From NCBI GenBank assembly GCA_964633205.1, contig CAZWFN010000010.1, positions 5,061-69,060 of the forward strand: a DNA stretch of 64,000 nt, read 5' to 3'. The translations under genes and the position numbers were made by a program. How positions within the stretch are numbered: position 1 is the first letter of the stretch; each line of letters begins with the position of its first letter. Of the stretch, positions 33,898 through 42,700 are shown in pieces. The notes beneath the pieces were generated by a model. That model was given only the letters and a program-made list of their open reading frames with translations. It searched no databases and had not been told where the DNA came from. This DNA comes from CAYVQE01 sp964633205 (lineage in GTDB: Bacteria > Myxococcota > B64-G9).

Positions 33898-34560
33898 TCA
33901 GCGGGCCAGGTTCTTGAGATCGCGTTGGATGCGCTTGATGGCCTTGCTGACTTGCTTGATCTCGGTCTGGTCCGAATCGAAGCTGACGCCCATGCCGCGG
34001 GTGTCGTCGAACAGATCGATCCAGGCCACCCGGGCCTGCATGCGCACCCCGCGGTTGCGCTCTCCGGTCAGGTAGAGGGTGACCGGGAACCGGGCCCCGA
34101 CCGAGAGCAATGGACCCATGCAGCGCAGGTAGGCCCCCCGCTCTGAGATATTGCGCACCTCCGAGCGGTGGGTGCCGTCGGCCGTCTCATAGGCGGCATC
34201 GGCGAACAGGGGATAGCGCTGGTGATTGCGCCGGTCACGGCCTTCAGCGCCCGCACGCAGGTAACGCACGATGCCATCGAGCCGGGCGCGATCGCGGTCG
34301 ACCAGGTTGACGTAAACACCGGGCGGCATGTCTGGCCCACCGGGCCGGACGCGGCGCCAGGCCACCACGCCTTCCAGGAAGAACGGGTTGCCGCCGCTGC
34401 GGATCAACACCCGGATACAGGCCCGCTGACCGACCGCGATGGTCTTGCTGGTTCTGAAGAAGTAGCCCGTATCCGAACCCTGGCGGGCGAAGGCCTTGTC
34501 GAAGTCGCTCACCGAGTCGAAGGTGAGGGAGAAGGTCCGTTCTGCTATGACCCCCAGCAT
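33898..34560 (-). CDS. Tandem PilZ-domain protein, 220 aa
   Basis: The ATG at 34560 is chosen for GGGGAG 5 nt upstream. Residues 5-110 look like a degenerate PilZ-type beta-barrel (FSLTFDSVSDFDKAFAR, VVAWRRVRP, GVYVNLVDRDRARLDGIV) without the RxxxR; residues 112-220 are a full PilZ with RRNHQRYPLF (RxxxR) and NISERGAYLR (D/NxSxxG), the residues that bind cyclic di-GMP. The first half resembles the TIGR02266-type domain common in myxobacteria. Stand-alone gene with a strong promoter, bracketed by inverted copies A and B of the palindromic repeat. Probable c-di-GMP receptor for surface behaviour. Confidence 0.87.
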   Translation of the reverse strand: MLGVIAERTFSLTFDSVSDFDKAFARQGSDTGYFFRTSKTIAVGQRACIRVLIRSGGNPFFLEGVVAWRRVRPGGPDMPPGVYVNLVDRDRARLDGIVRYLRAGAEGRDRRNHQRYPLFADAAYETADGTHRSEVRNISERGAYLRCMGPLLSVGARFPVTLYLTGERNRGVRMQARVAWIDLFDDTRGMGVSFDSDQTEIKQVSKAIKRIQRDLKNLAR

Positions 34561-34611
34561 GGTCACTCCCCAAACCGACATCGCCCAGGATGTCTCCCCC
34601 CTTGGTGATCG

Positions 34612-34641
34612 ATTGTAGAACAGACCGTGGCCTGTTTTCAA
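34612..34641 (-). promoter_or_regulatory. Sigma-70-like promoter for the PilZ gene
   Basis: TTGAAA (34641-34636), 18-nt spacer, TACAAT (34617-34612), about 52 nt before the start codon at 34560. Confidence 0.62.
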
Positions 34642-34667
34642 TCCGTATCAAGGCCGAGCCGGCCCGG

Positions 34668-34842
34668 TGGGAGATTCTGGTTTGTCCCTGATTTCCCACC
34701 TCGGCCGCGATCTCTTCGTCAGGACGGCGGATTCAATGCTCGACGTGGGTGACCACGACTCCGCTTGAATCCGCCGTCCTTCCTTGACCTCGCGACCGAT
34801 CTGGGAAATCAGTCGTCAAGTGCTGGGAGATTCTGGTTTGTC
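34668..34842 (+). repeat. Palindromic repeat element, copy B, with 19-bp flanking direct repeats
   Basis: Perfect outer arms (34688-34698 with 34802-34812), perfect 16-bp inner arms (34721-34736 with 34765-34780) and an apical CGTGG-GTGA-CCACG hairpin (34744-34757). A perfect 19-bp direct repeat flanks the palindrome (34668-34686 and 34824-34842). Differences from copy A in the inner and apical stems are compensatory. Confidence 0.9.
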
Positions 34843-34890
34843 GCGAACGTGGATCCTGCGGCCTGCGCCGTGTTAGGATGCCGCTCCACC

Positions 34891-37623
34891 ATGGGCCCAT
34901 CCCACGCCAAACGCATCGCGGCCTGGTCGGTCGTTGCGGCGGCCTGCATCGCCGCTGTCATCTGGGGCGATGTGCGGGCGCAGCTGCTGGCCAGCGCCGG
35001 GCTGGTGCTGGTGGCATTGCGCACGCTCGCACTGGGCCAGCAGCAGCTGCTCGATCGCTTGCCGGGCTGGCTGCGCGAGTCGATCGGTCCCGTCCTGCTG
35101 GTCGGTCTCAGCGGCGTGCTCTACCGCCGGTTGCTGATCGGCGACTTCCCGGTCAACCACGATCACGCGGTCATGCTGCTGCGCGCCTGGGTCACCGGCA
35201 CCGAGTTGATTCCGGCCGGTCAGCTGACCGGGTTCAGCCTCTACCAGTTCGCCGGCCATCCGGCCAATGCGCTCTACCCCATGGGCACCGATCTGCTGGT
35301 GGTCGCGTTCAAGGCGGCCACGATCGGCCTGGCGGCCTGGGAGACGGCCTACTGCTGGGCCCTGTTCGTGGCGGTGGTGGCCTATCCGACCGCCTTGTAC
35401 GCACTGGGCCACCGGCTGGGCGGTATTCCGGCCGGGCTGGCCGCCGGCCTGCTGGGCCTGATCGACCGGGGCCATTGGTTCCAGGCCGGCTGGGACTTCA
35501 ACCTGAACTGGGGCGTCTGGTCGATGGGGCTGAGCTTCTCGCTCTGCCTGTGGTGCCTGTGGGCCTTCGAACGGCTGGCGCGCCGGCCCGGCCGGCGCTG
35601 GCTGTGGCTGGGGGCTGCGGCCAGTTCGGCCGGGGCCGTGATCTGCCACCCGATGGCGGTGGCCCTGCTGGGCATCGCCCTGCCGCTGTTGCTGCTGGTG
35701 ATGGGGTTGCGCCATCGGCTGCCGGCTCCCGGGCTGTGGATGCCGCGCACGGTCAGCGCGGCCGTGGTCGGCGGGCTGCTGTGCGCCTGGTGGCTGGTTC
35801 CCTTCGTCGCCCGCTCGGCCTGGTACGAGCCGCTGGCTTCGCTCTACCGGCCCTACCGCGACGTGATCCACGGCCTGCTCGATGGCCGACTGCTGGCCGA
35901 CTTCGCGCCCCTGCTGGCCATCGGCGGGCTCATCGGGCTGGCCTGGGCCGCCCGCGAGCGGCGGCCGCTGGCGCTGATGATGCTGATCGCGGTCGGCTGG
36001 CTGCTGTACCTCTCCTCCGACACCTTCCTGCTCGACTTCGATGTGCTCAAGCGCCTGCCGGTGGTAGGCCAGCTTCAGACCGAACGTCTCACCTACCTGA
36101 TCCGGGCCTTCCTGCTGCTGGGCGCCGCCTGGCTGGCCGCCCGCCTGTGCCGTCCGATTGTCGCCGAGCCCGATGCCCCGCCCGATCGGGTCCGGTGGTG
36201 GCGGCGGCTGCTGCCGGCGCTGGCCGTGGCGCCGGTGCTGGTCTATGGCTGGCAAACCGGACCCTTCCCCTGGTTCGCTCCGGCCGATCCGCTCGCCTGG
36301 TCTTCCGAATCGGAGCTCTACTCCGATTTGCAGGCCGCGGCCGAGGCCATCCGGGCCCTGCCCGAGCAGGAGGTGGGCCGGATCGCGCTGTTCGCGCCCG
36401 AGCACGAGCACCTGCTGCTGCTGCTGCCGCTGTGGACCGGCCGGCCGGTGTTCAAAGTTGGCTTCACGCCAGAGAACAACTACCGCTACAAGTTCAGTTC
36501 GCGCGATCCCCACGTGCTGCGGGCGATCGGGGTCACCCACGCCCTGGCCCTGGGGATGAAGCCGGGTCCGGAGTTCGAGACCCTCCAGCGCTTCGGCCGG
36601 CTGGGGCTGTACCGCTTCCGGCGCCCCAACCGCCGGCCGTTCGCGCTGCGGGGCCCGGGCCGCGCCGAGCTGCTGGCGGCCGAGCGCGAAGCGATGCGCT
36701 TCGCCCTGCACGGCACCGGCCCCAACAGCCGCCTGATCGTCTACCGCGGCCACTACGCCGCCTGGCGGGCCTCCATCGACGGCCGGCCGGTCCCGATCGC
36801 AGGCGCCAGCGTCGGCGACAGCCCGGCCGGGTTCATGTCCATCCCGGCCCACGACGGCACGCTGCGCCTGTCCTGGCAGGCCGGCGCGGCCGAGTGGCTC
36901 GGCAACGCGGCCACCTGGCTGGGCCTGGCCATCTGCCTGCTGGTGGCCGCGGCCGGCCGCCTGACCCGCTGGCGCCGGTGGCCCGCTGCGCGCCTGCGGC
37001 GTTGGTCGACCATCGCCGGTGACGGCCTGACCCTGGCCACCCTGGCGGCGGTGGTCGGCGGCAGCGCCGGCCTGATGCTGCAGCTGCTGTTCGGTACTGC
37101 GGATCCCTTCGCCGACCGGGAGGTGGTCGCCGATCTGCGCGACCACTTGAGCGAGGCCCGGGCCGCGGTGATCCGGAGCGACCGGCGGCAGGCCTGCGAG
37201 GGTTGGGATGGTGAGCGGCTGCGCTGTCCGGGCCCGGAGTGGAACTACGTCGGCGAGACGGTCATCATCGCCGATCACCAGCTGCGCCAGTGCATCTGGC
37301 TGCACCCTATCCGGGCGGCGCGCCACGCGGTGACCTTCAGCGACGTGCCGCTGGGCGATGCGCTGGAGGGATTCATGGCCCTCGACGATCGGGTGGTCGA
37401 GCCACCGGCACCGCAGGGCGTCGAGCTGCGGGTGCTGATCGACGGCGCCGAGGTCGGTCGATTCACCTGCCCGGCCCGTCGCGGCTGGCACCCCTGGCGG
37501 GTGGCCACCCCGGGCCGCCGCGGCGAACGCGGCCGGATCACGTTCGAGTCCAGCGCCCGGTTCACGGGGCGCCGCCACTTCTGCTTCACCGCCTTTACCA
37601 CCGAAGCTGCCCACGCGCCGTGA
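34891..37623 (+). CDS. Large polytopic membrane protein, GT-C glycosyltransferase-like, 910 aa
   Basis: About 12-13 predicted helices in residues 9-460, then a soluble C-terminal part with two further helices near 665-690 and 710-735. An acidic/His loop just after the second helix pair (GDFPVNHDHAVMLLRAW near residue 84) sits where GT-C enzymes hold their catalytic aspartate, and the layout resembles YfhO/ArnT-like lipid-linked sugar transferases. The soluble tail ends in a carbohydrate-binding-like beta region with four Cys. The ATG at 34891 is used; an in-frame extension upstream encodes only repeat copy B. Donor and acceptor are unknown; the family call is by architecture. Confidence 0.72.
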   Translation: MGPSHAKRIAAWSVVAAACIAAVIWGDVRAQLLASAGLVLVALRTLALGQQQLLDRLPGWLRESIGPVLLVGLSGVLYRRLLIGDFPVNHDHAVMLLRAWVTGTELIPAGQLTGFSLYQFAGHPANALYPMGTDLLVVAFKAATIGLAAWETAYCWALFVAVVAYPTALYALGHRLGGIPAGLAAGLLGLIDRGHWFQAGWDFNLNWGVWSMGLSFSLCLWCLWAFERLARRPGRRWLWLGAAASSAGAVICHPMAVALLGIALPLLLLVMGLRHRLPAPGLWMPRTVSAAVVGGLLCAWWLVPFVARSAWYEPLASLYRPYRDVIHGLLDGRLLADFAPLLAIGGLIGLAWAARERRPLALMMLIAVGWLLYLSSDTFLLDFDVLKRLPVVGQLQTERLTYLIRAFLLLGAAWLAARLCRPIVAEPDAPPDRVRWWRRLLPALAVAPVLVYGWQTGPFPWFAPADPLAWSSESELYSDLQAAAEAIRALPEQEVGRIALFAPEHEHLLLLLPLWTGRPVFKVGFTPENNYRYKFSSRDPHVLRAIGVTHALALGMKPGPEFETLQRFGRLGLYRFRRPNRRPFALRGPGRAELLAAEREAMRFALHGTGPNSRLIVYRGHYAAWRASIDGRPVPIAGASVGDSPAGFMSIPAHDGTLRLSWQAGAAEWLGNAATWLGLAICLLVAAAGRLTRWRRWPAARLRRWSTIAGDGLTLATLAAVVGGSAGLMLQLLFGTADPFADREVVADLRDHLSEARAAVIRSDRRQACEGWDGERLRCPGPEWNYVGETVIIADHQLRQCIWLHPIRAARHAVTFSDVPLGDALEGFMALDDRVVEPPAPQGVELRVLIDGAEVGRFTCPARRGWHPWRVATPGRRGERGRITFESSARFTGRRHFCFTAFTTEAAHAP

Positions 37624-37664
37624 GACCGACGACTCGCTGTGCCAGGCAACGAAAGGAGTCGGCC

Positions 37665-38090
37665 ATGATCGCCACCTGTGAGGAGTTCGAGATTTCCACC
37701 CGGGGCCACACCGACATCCACGACGTGACCGAGCGGGTGGTCGCGGCGGTGGCCCGAGCCGGTCTGGCCGAAGGCCTGGCGACCGTGTTCACCCCGGGCG
37801 CCACGGCTTCGGCAACCGCCATCGAGTTCGAGAGCGGCGCGGTGGCCGATCTGCGTCGGGCCGTCGAACGACTGGCCCCGGAGGACCGGCACTACGACCA
37901 CGACGCCCGCTGGGGCGACGGCAACGGGTTTTCCCACGTGCGTTCCGCGCTGGTCGGCCCCAGCCTGGCGGTTCCGGTGCGCGGCGGCCAGCTGGTGCTC
38001 GGCACCTGGCAGCAGATCGTGGTCCTGTGCCACGACAACCGGCCACGACAGCGGCGGGTGGTGGTGCAGCTGCTGGGAACGGGCCGATGA
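37665..38090 (+). CDS. yjbQ: YjbQ/UPF0047 family protein (PGATA type)
   Basis: 141 residues with AAAGGAG before the ATG at 37665. Family features: VFTPGATASATAIEFESG near residue 42, H-x-H in DRHYDHDARWGDGN, NGFSHVRSALVGPSLAVPV and LVLGTWQQIVVL. Bacterial YjbQ usually has HTTA where this has PGATA, a variant seen mainly in archaeal members, so the weak thiamine-phosphate-synthase activity reported for E. coli YjbQ may not apply. The stop overlaps the truD start (ATGA), an uncommon pairing. Confidence 0.88.
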   Translation: MIATCEEFEISTRGHTDIHDVTERVVAAVARAGLAEGLATVFTPGATASATAIEFESGAVADLRRAVERLAPEDRHYDHDARWGDGNGFSHVRSALVGPSLAVPVRGGQLVLGTWQQIVVLCHDNRPRQRRVVVQLLGTGR

Positions 38091-39142
38091 GCGATCGCTG
38101 GCCGGCCCTGCTGGGCCCGCCCGGCGTCCGGGCCCGCATCCGCGCCAGCTGCGCCGATTTTCGGGTCGAGGAAATTCCGGCCTACCCGCCCTGCGGCTCC
38201 GGCGAGCATCTGCTGGTCGAGGCGGAGAAGACCGATCTGACCACCGACCAGCTGGTTCGCGCCCTGGCAAGCCAAGCCGGATTGCGGCCGGCCGAGATCG
38301 GCACGGCCGGGCTGAAGGACCGGCGCGCGGTCACCCGCCAGTGGCTGTCGTTGCCCGCCCGGGCGGCGGCCGCGCTCGACACCTTCGAGCAGCCCGGGAT
38401 ACGGCTGCTGCGGGCCGAGCGACACACCAACAAGCTCAAGACCGGACACCTGCGCGGCAATCGTTTCGGCTTGCGGCTGCGGGAGCTGAGCGCCGCCGAC
38501 CGTGACGCCGTGGTCCAGCGCGCCGAGCAGCTGGCTGTCAGCGGCGTGCCCAATTACTTCGGCCCGCAGCGCTTCGGCCGCGGCGGTGACAACGAAGTCG
38601 AGGGCCGGGCCGTGCTGCGCGGCCACGGTCGCCGGCACGACCGCCGCGGTCTGCGCTTTGTCCTCAACGCAGTGCAGTCCGGGCTGTTCAACGACGTACT
38701 GGCGTTGCGCATCCGCCGGGAGCTGTTCGACAAGGTTCTGGCCGGCGATGTGCTCATCAAGACCGACAGCGGCGGCCGCTTCGTCTGCCAGGAGCCCGCG
38801 GTCGATCAAGCGCGCGCCGACCGGCTGGAGGTCCATCCCAGCGGGCCGATGTTCGGCCCGCGGATGCGCTGGCCCGAGGGCGAGCCGGCTGCGCTGGAAA
38901 GTCAGGTGCTGGCCGATTCCGGGCTGTCGGATGCCGATTGGCGCCGCTTCGCCAAGCTGACACCGGGCACCCGGCGGCCGCTGCGCTTCGTCCTGGCCGA
39001 TCTGCGTTGCGAGGAAGAGAACGGCGATCTGTGGCTGCGCTTCACGCTGCCCGCCGGCGCCTACGCCACCGCCGTGCTCGGCGAGTTGGTCGAGACCGTC
39101 GAGGGCCCGAGCGACTGCGCCGGTGAGCAACCGGGGCCGTGA
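38087..39142 (+). CDS. truD: tRNA pseudouridine-13 synthase TruD
   Basis: Isomerises U13 in tRNA. Motifs: the N-terminal FRVEEIPAYPPCGSGEHLLV, catalytic block GTAGLKDRRAVTRQWLS (Asp near residue 80), HTNKLKTGHLRGNRFGLRL and NYFGPQRFGRGGDN, with a TRUD insertion domain around 160-260. The 351-residue length matches TruD. The ATG at 38087 overlaps the yjbQ stop codon, so translation is coupled. Confidence 0.94.
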   Translation: MSDRWPALLGPPGVRARIRASCADFRVEEIPAYPPCGSGEHLLVEAEKTDLTTDQLVRALASQAGLRPAEIGTAGLKDRRAVTRQWLSLPARAAAALDTFEQPGIRLLRAERHTNKLKTGHLRGNRFGLRLRELSAADRDAVVQRAEQLAVSGVPNYFGPQRFGRGGDNEVEGRAVLRGHGRRHDRRGLRFVLNAVQSGLFNDVLALRIRRELFDKVLAGDVLIKTDSGGRFVCQEPAVDQARADRLEVHPSGPMFGPRMRWPEGEPAALESQVLADSGLSDADWRRFAKLTPGTRRPLRFVLADLRCEEENGDLWLRFTLPAGAYATAVLGELVETVEGPSDCAGEQPGP

Positions 39143-39167
39143 TCGGCGATTGCGGGATCGGGGCCGG

Positions 39168-39413
39168 TCAGTCCAGCCGGCGGACCGACCAGGCCCAGCC
39201 CTCGCGCTCGACCCGCAACTGAAAGATCCGGCCGTCGGCTTCCACCTCGAACATCCGCCAAACCGGATCGCCGGCAGCGGCGCCGGACTCGAGCCATTCG
39301 GAGCGCACCCGCTCGACCGGCCACCAACGGTCCCGGTAGTGGAACCGTTGCGGCCGCTGCTCGGAGCGGCTCTCGGCGCGGCAGCTGACCGGGGCGTTGC
39401 GCCAGGGTTCCAA
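39168..39413 (-). CDS. Small DUF6504-like protein
   Basis: The region reads EPWRNAPVSCRA, then PQRFHYRDRWWPVERVRSEW near residue 23 and FQLRVEREGWAWSVRRLD at the end, a pattern recalled for DUF6504 (an FxWRGRxYxV core and a C-terminal WxLxRVWD). No ATG or GTG gives the right N-terminus; the TTG at 39413 is proposed and is uncertain. Function unknown. It is convergent with truD. Confidence 0.5.
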   Translation of the reverse strand: MEPWRNAPVSCRAESRSEQRPQRFHYRDRWWPVERVRSEWLESGAAAGDPVWRMFEVEADGRIFQLRVEREGWAWSVRRLD

Positions 39414-39451
39414 TGCGGGGCCTCGGGTCTCGCTCGAGCCGCGGCTGCGGC

Positions 39452-39691
39452 TCAGTAGCGGGTGGCCGTATAGCTGACCTCGATGCGCTGGCCGCGTTCG
39501 GGCACCACGTCGTCGATGTGGCATTCGGCCCGGACCGTGTCCTCGTCGTTGCCGAACAGGCTCAACACGCCGCTATCCTGACACAGGTCGGCCGGGTCGT
39601 AGGCCAGACGCACCACCAGGCTGTCGCCGGGGCCGAAGGAAGTCGGCTCGGCCGGTCCCATTGCTCCGAAGCTCCCCTGGGAACTCCTCAT
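39452..39691 (-). CDS. Short ORF with ASH/choice-of-anchor-D-like segment, possible broken gene
   Basis: 79 residues from the ATG at 39691 (GGAAGG about 10 nt upstream), with no signal peptide of its own. GDSLVVRLAYDPADLCQDSG and LSLFGNDEDTVRAECHIDDV resemble the second half of the ASH-type repeats in the large lipoprotein gene directly upstream (39723-43727). It may be a stand-alone small protein, or a repeat detached from that gene. The stop of the large gene is 31 nt away. Confidence 0.45.
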   Translation of the reverse strand: MRSSQGSFGAMGPAEPTSFGPGDSLVVRLAYDPADLCQDSGVLSLFGNDEDTVRAECHIDDVVPERGQRIEVSYTATRY

Positions 39692-39722
39692 CGTCCCAGC
39701 CCTTCCGGCGGGGAACTCGAAA

Positions 39723-42700
39723 TTATTCACAGAACGGCTCATTGGCCAGGAAGTTGTTGTACACCGTCCAGTTGGGCACCTCGAAGCGCGGCACGGTGCC
39801 GTTCTCGCGGATGTTGGTGATGTGGTAGTCGTACTGGTTCCACACCCGCTTGGTCTCGACCCACTTGGTCGGTCCGGCATTGCCGTAGACCAGGATGCCC
39901 TTGCTGGAGCCCAGGCCGTTTTCGATGACGATGATCTCGGCGTGGTTGTCGTTGTTGACGTCGACCACCAGGGGGTTCTCCCAGCCGGTGACGGACCAAC
40001 GCTCGGCCTGGTAGATCAGGTCGTGGGCCAGGCCGCGGTAGACGTTGACGTGGGTCTCGTCGTTCTGCAGCATCTCGAAGGTACCGTCGCCCTCGAAATC
40101 GAAGGCCGAGTTGCCCCCGCCCAGGGTGGTGTCGTTGAGGGCCTCTTCCCAGATGACATTCATGGCGAAGTTGGCCTCATCCACGTCGATGCCCCAGAAG
40201 CAATTGGTGTCCTCCTGCGGATCGTCGGGATCCGGGCAACGGCCGACCACACCTATCTCCGGCCCACCGCTGTCGTCCAGATCGGCCAGCACGGCCACCA
40301 TGCTGGCGTTGACGCTGCTGTTGCCAGACAGGCTGCCGAGCACCTGTCCGGTGCGCCCGTCGAGGATGAACGAGCCGCCGCCGAAGCCGGAGGCGAACAG
40401 GAAGACCTCGGGGTAGCCGTCGACGTCGAAATCGGCCACCGAGGCCAGCCCGTCCGGCTTGTCCACCTGCCAGTAGATGCTGCCGTCGTGGCGGTAGGCG
40501 GTGTTGCCGCAGACCAGCTCCATCTCGCCCGCCATGTCCAGATCGGCGGCGGTGCAGAACACGCCGTGCCAGACCGAACCGCGGCCGGCCTCGCCTTCCC
40601 ACAGCAGCTCGCCGCGGTGGTTGAACACCGAGGGACCACGGAAGATCTCGGGGTGGCCGTCGTGATCCAGGTCGGCCACGCCGATGGCCGAGCCGTCCTC
40701 GATGTCGTCCTCGGGTGCGTGCCAGGGCTCGCTCTCCCATTTGAAGGTGCCGTCGTGCTCGAAGCACAGGATGGTGCCGGTGACGAACCTGCCGGTCACC
40801 TCGCCGGAGTCGGTCACTACGTACTTGGAGGCCAGGATCTCGGGCAGGTTGTCGCCGTCGATGTCGGCCGCGGCCAGCTGGGTCTCGTTGTTGGTGCGGA
40901 AGCGGGGATCGTCGATGGTCCAGATCTCGTGGCCGTCGTCGCCCGAGATGGCCCGGATCATGGCCGGCGTGGCCGGCACCGCCTGCTCGTGGAAGTAGTC
41001 GTAGGAGTTGAACACGATGTCCGGGATGTCGTTCTCGTTGATGAAACCATCACCGTTGTCGTCGGTCAGGTTGATGACGACGGGCGTCATGAACACCTGG
41101 TGGAACTCTGGGTTGGAGATGTTGCCGTTCGGCCACTCGAACAGCAGCTCGGGTTCGAAGTTCTGCGGCCCGATGCACGGCGGCAGGTCGGCGGTGATAC
41201 CCTCGGCCTCTAGCGGGATGTCGATCAGGGTGAAATTGTCGCACTCGTCCGAGGAGAACTGGCTGGAGATGGCCACCGCTCCGGTGTCCGCGCCCACGTC
41301 GGCCGGGATGTAGGCCACCTCGACGTGCAGCTGCTCGCCCGGCGCCACCGTGCGCGGTACGCCCGGCGCCGACAGCAGGTACTCGGGCGAGGTGCCCGGG
41401 GTCAGCTCGACCGTCAGCACCTCCAGCGGCTCACTGCCGTGGTTGGTGCAGATGAAGGCCTGCTCGCGGGAACGGCCGATCTCGGTGGCCTCGAACCACA
41501 GCGCGTCGGGCTGGCAGTCGAAGACCGAGGGGCAGCTACCGGAGTAGTTGCCCACCAGCTCGATCACGCCCGCCGGGTCGTCCTCGTCGTTGCCCGCGAT
41601 CAACACGCGGCCGAAATCGGCCCCCTGGGCCGACGGGCTGTAGCGCACCGTGACCGTGTGGCTGGTACCGGACGGGACGGTGCGCGGGGCGCCCGGCACC
41701 GAGGCGAAGGTGAAGTCCGGGTTGGCGCCCTCGAACGCGATCTGGCGCACCCGCAGGTTGCCCGGCCCGCAGGCCTGGATGTCGAAGGACAGGTCGCGGT
41801 GATCGCCCACCGCCACCGGCCCGAAGTCCAGCACGGTGGGATGCAGGCACATCTCGGCCGCCTCGCCGCCGGCCGACAGCTGGACGGTGGCCATGGGCAC
41901 GCCCATGAAGGGGTTGCCCTCCGCACCCTTGATCACCAGCTCGCCGCTGAGTACGCCGCCGTGCAGCGGCTCGACCGCCACCACCAAGTCGACCGACTCG
42001 CCCGGGCCGAGCTCCGGCCGCGGGAAGGGCAAGGGGCTGGGAATGAAGGACGGGTCCGAGCCCTGGGTCAGGTCGGCGTTGGTGACGTAGCACTCCTCGG
42101 AGCCGAAGTTGTAGATGGTGGTGCTCAGCTCCTCGCGGCCGCCCACCGGCACCGAGCCGAAGTTCAGCAGTGCCGGGTCGACCTGCAGATCGCAGGGCGG
42201 CGGCTGGACGCCGCTGCCGCTCAAGCTGACCTCGGTCTCGCCCTCGTCCGGGTCGTTGGCGCAGACCACGGTCACGCTGCCGCTGTCGGCGCCCTCGTCC
42301 GTCGGCTGGTAGCGCACCGTGAACTGGCGCATCTCGCCGGGCGGAATGGTGCCGGTGAACGGTACCGTGGGAAAGGAGAACTCGGCGCTGCCGGTGGGCC
42401 CGCGGATCTCGCTGATGTCGCAGTCGGCATCGCCGTTGTTGGAGATGGCCACCGTCTCGTTGGCGAAGCCCGAGGTGGACACGGTGCCGAAGTCGACCGC
42501 CAGCGGAAAGACATGCACGTCGCAGGTGGGCACCGGCGTGGCCTGGCCGACCAGATCGATGTAGCCCTCACCGGCGTTGGGATCGTTGGACGCGATGTCC
42601 AGCTGGCCGGCATGGGCCCCCTCGGTGGCCGGCGCATAGGTCAGCTCGACGTCGAAGGTCTCGCCCGGCGACAGCTCGAAGGGAGTCTCGACCGAGCTGG

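Noticed and set aside
34873..37614. A 913-codon open frame on the minus strand opposite the GT-C-like gene
   Set aside because: Its translation is Gln/Gly/Arg/Pro-rich, with no domain, which is typical of an antisense shadow in GC-rich DNA; the plus-strand frame gives a clear polytopic membrane protein.
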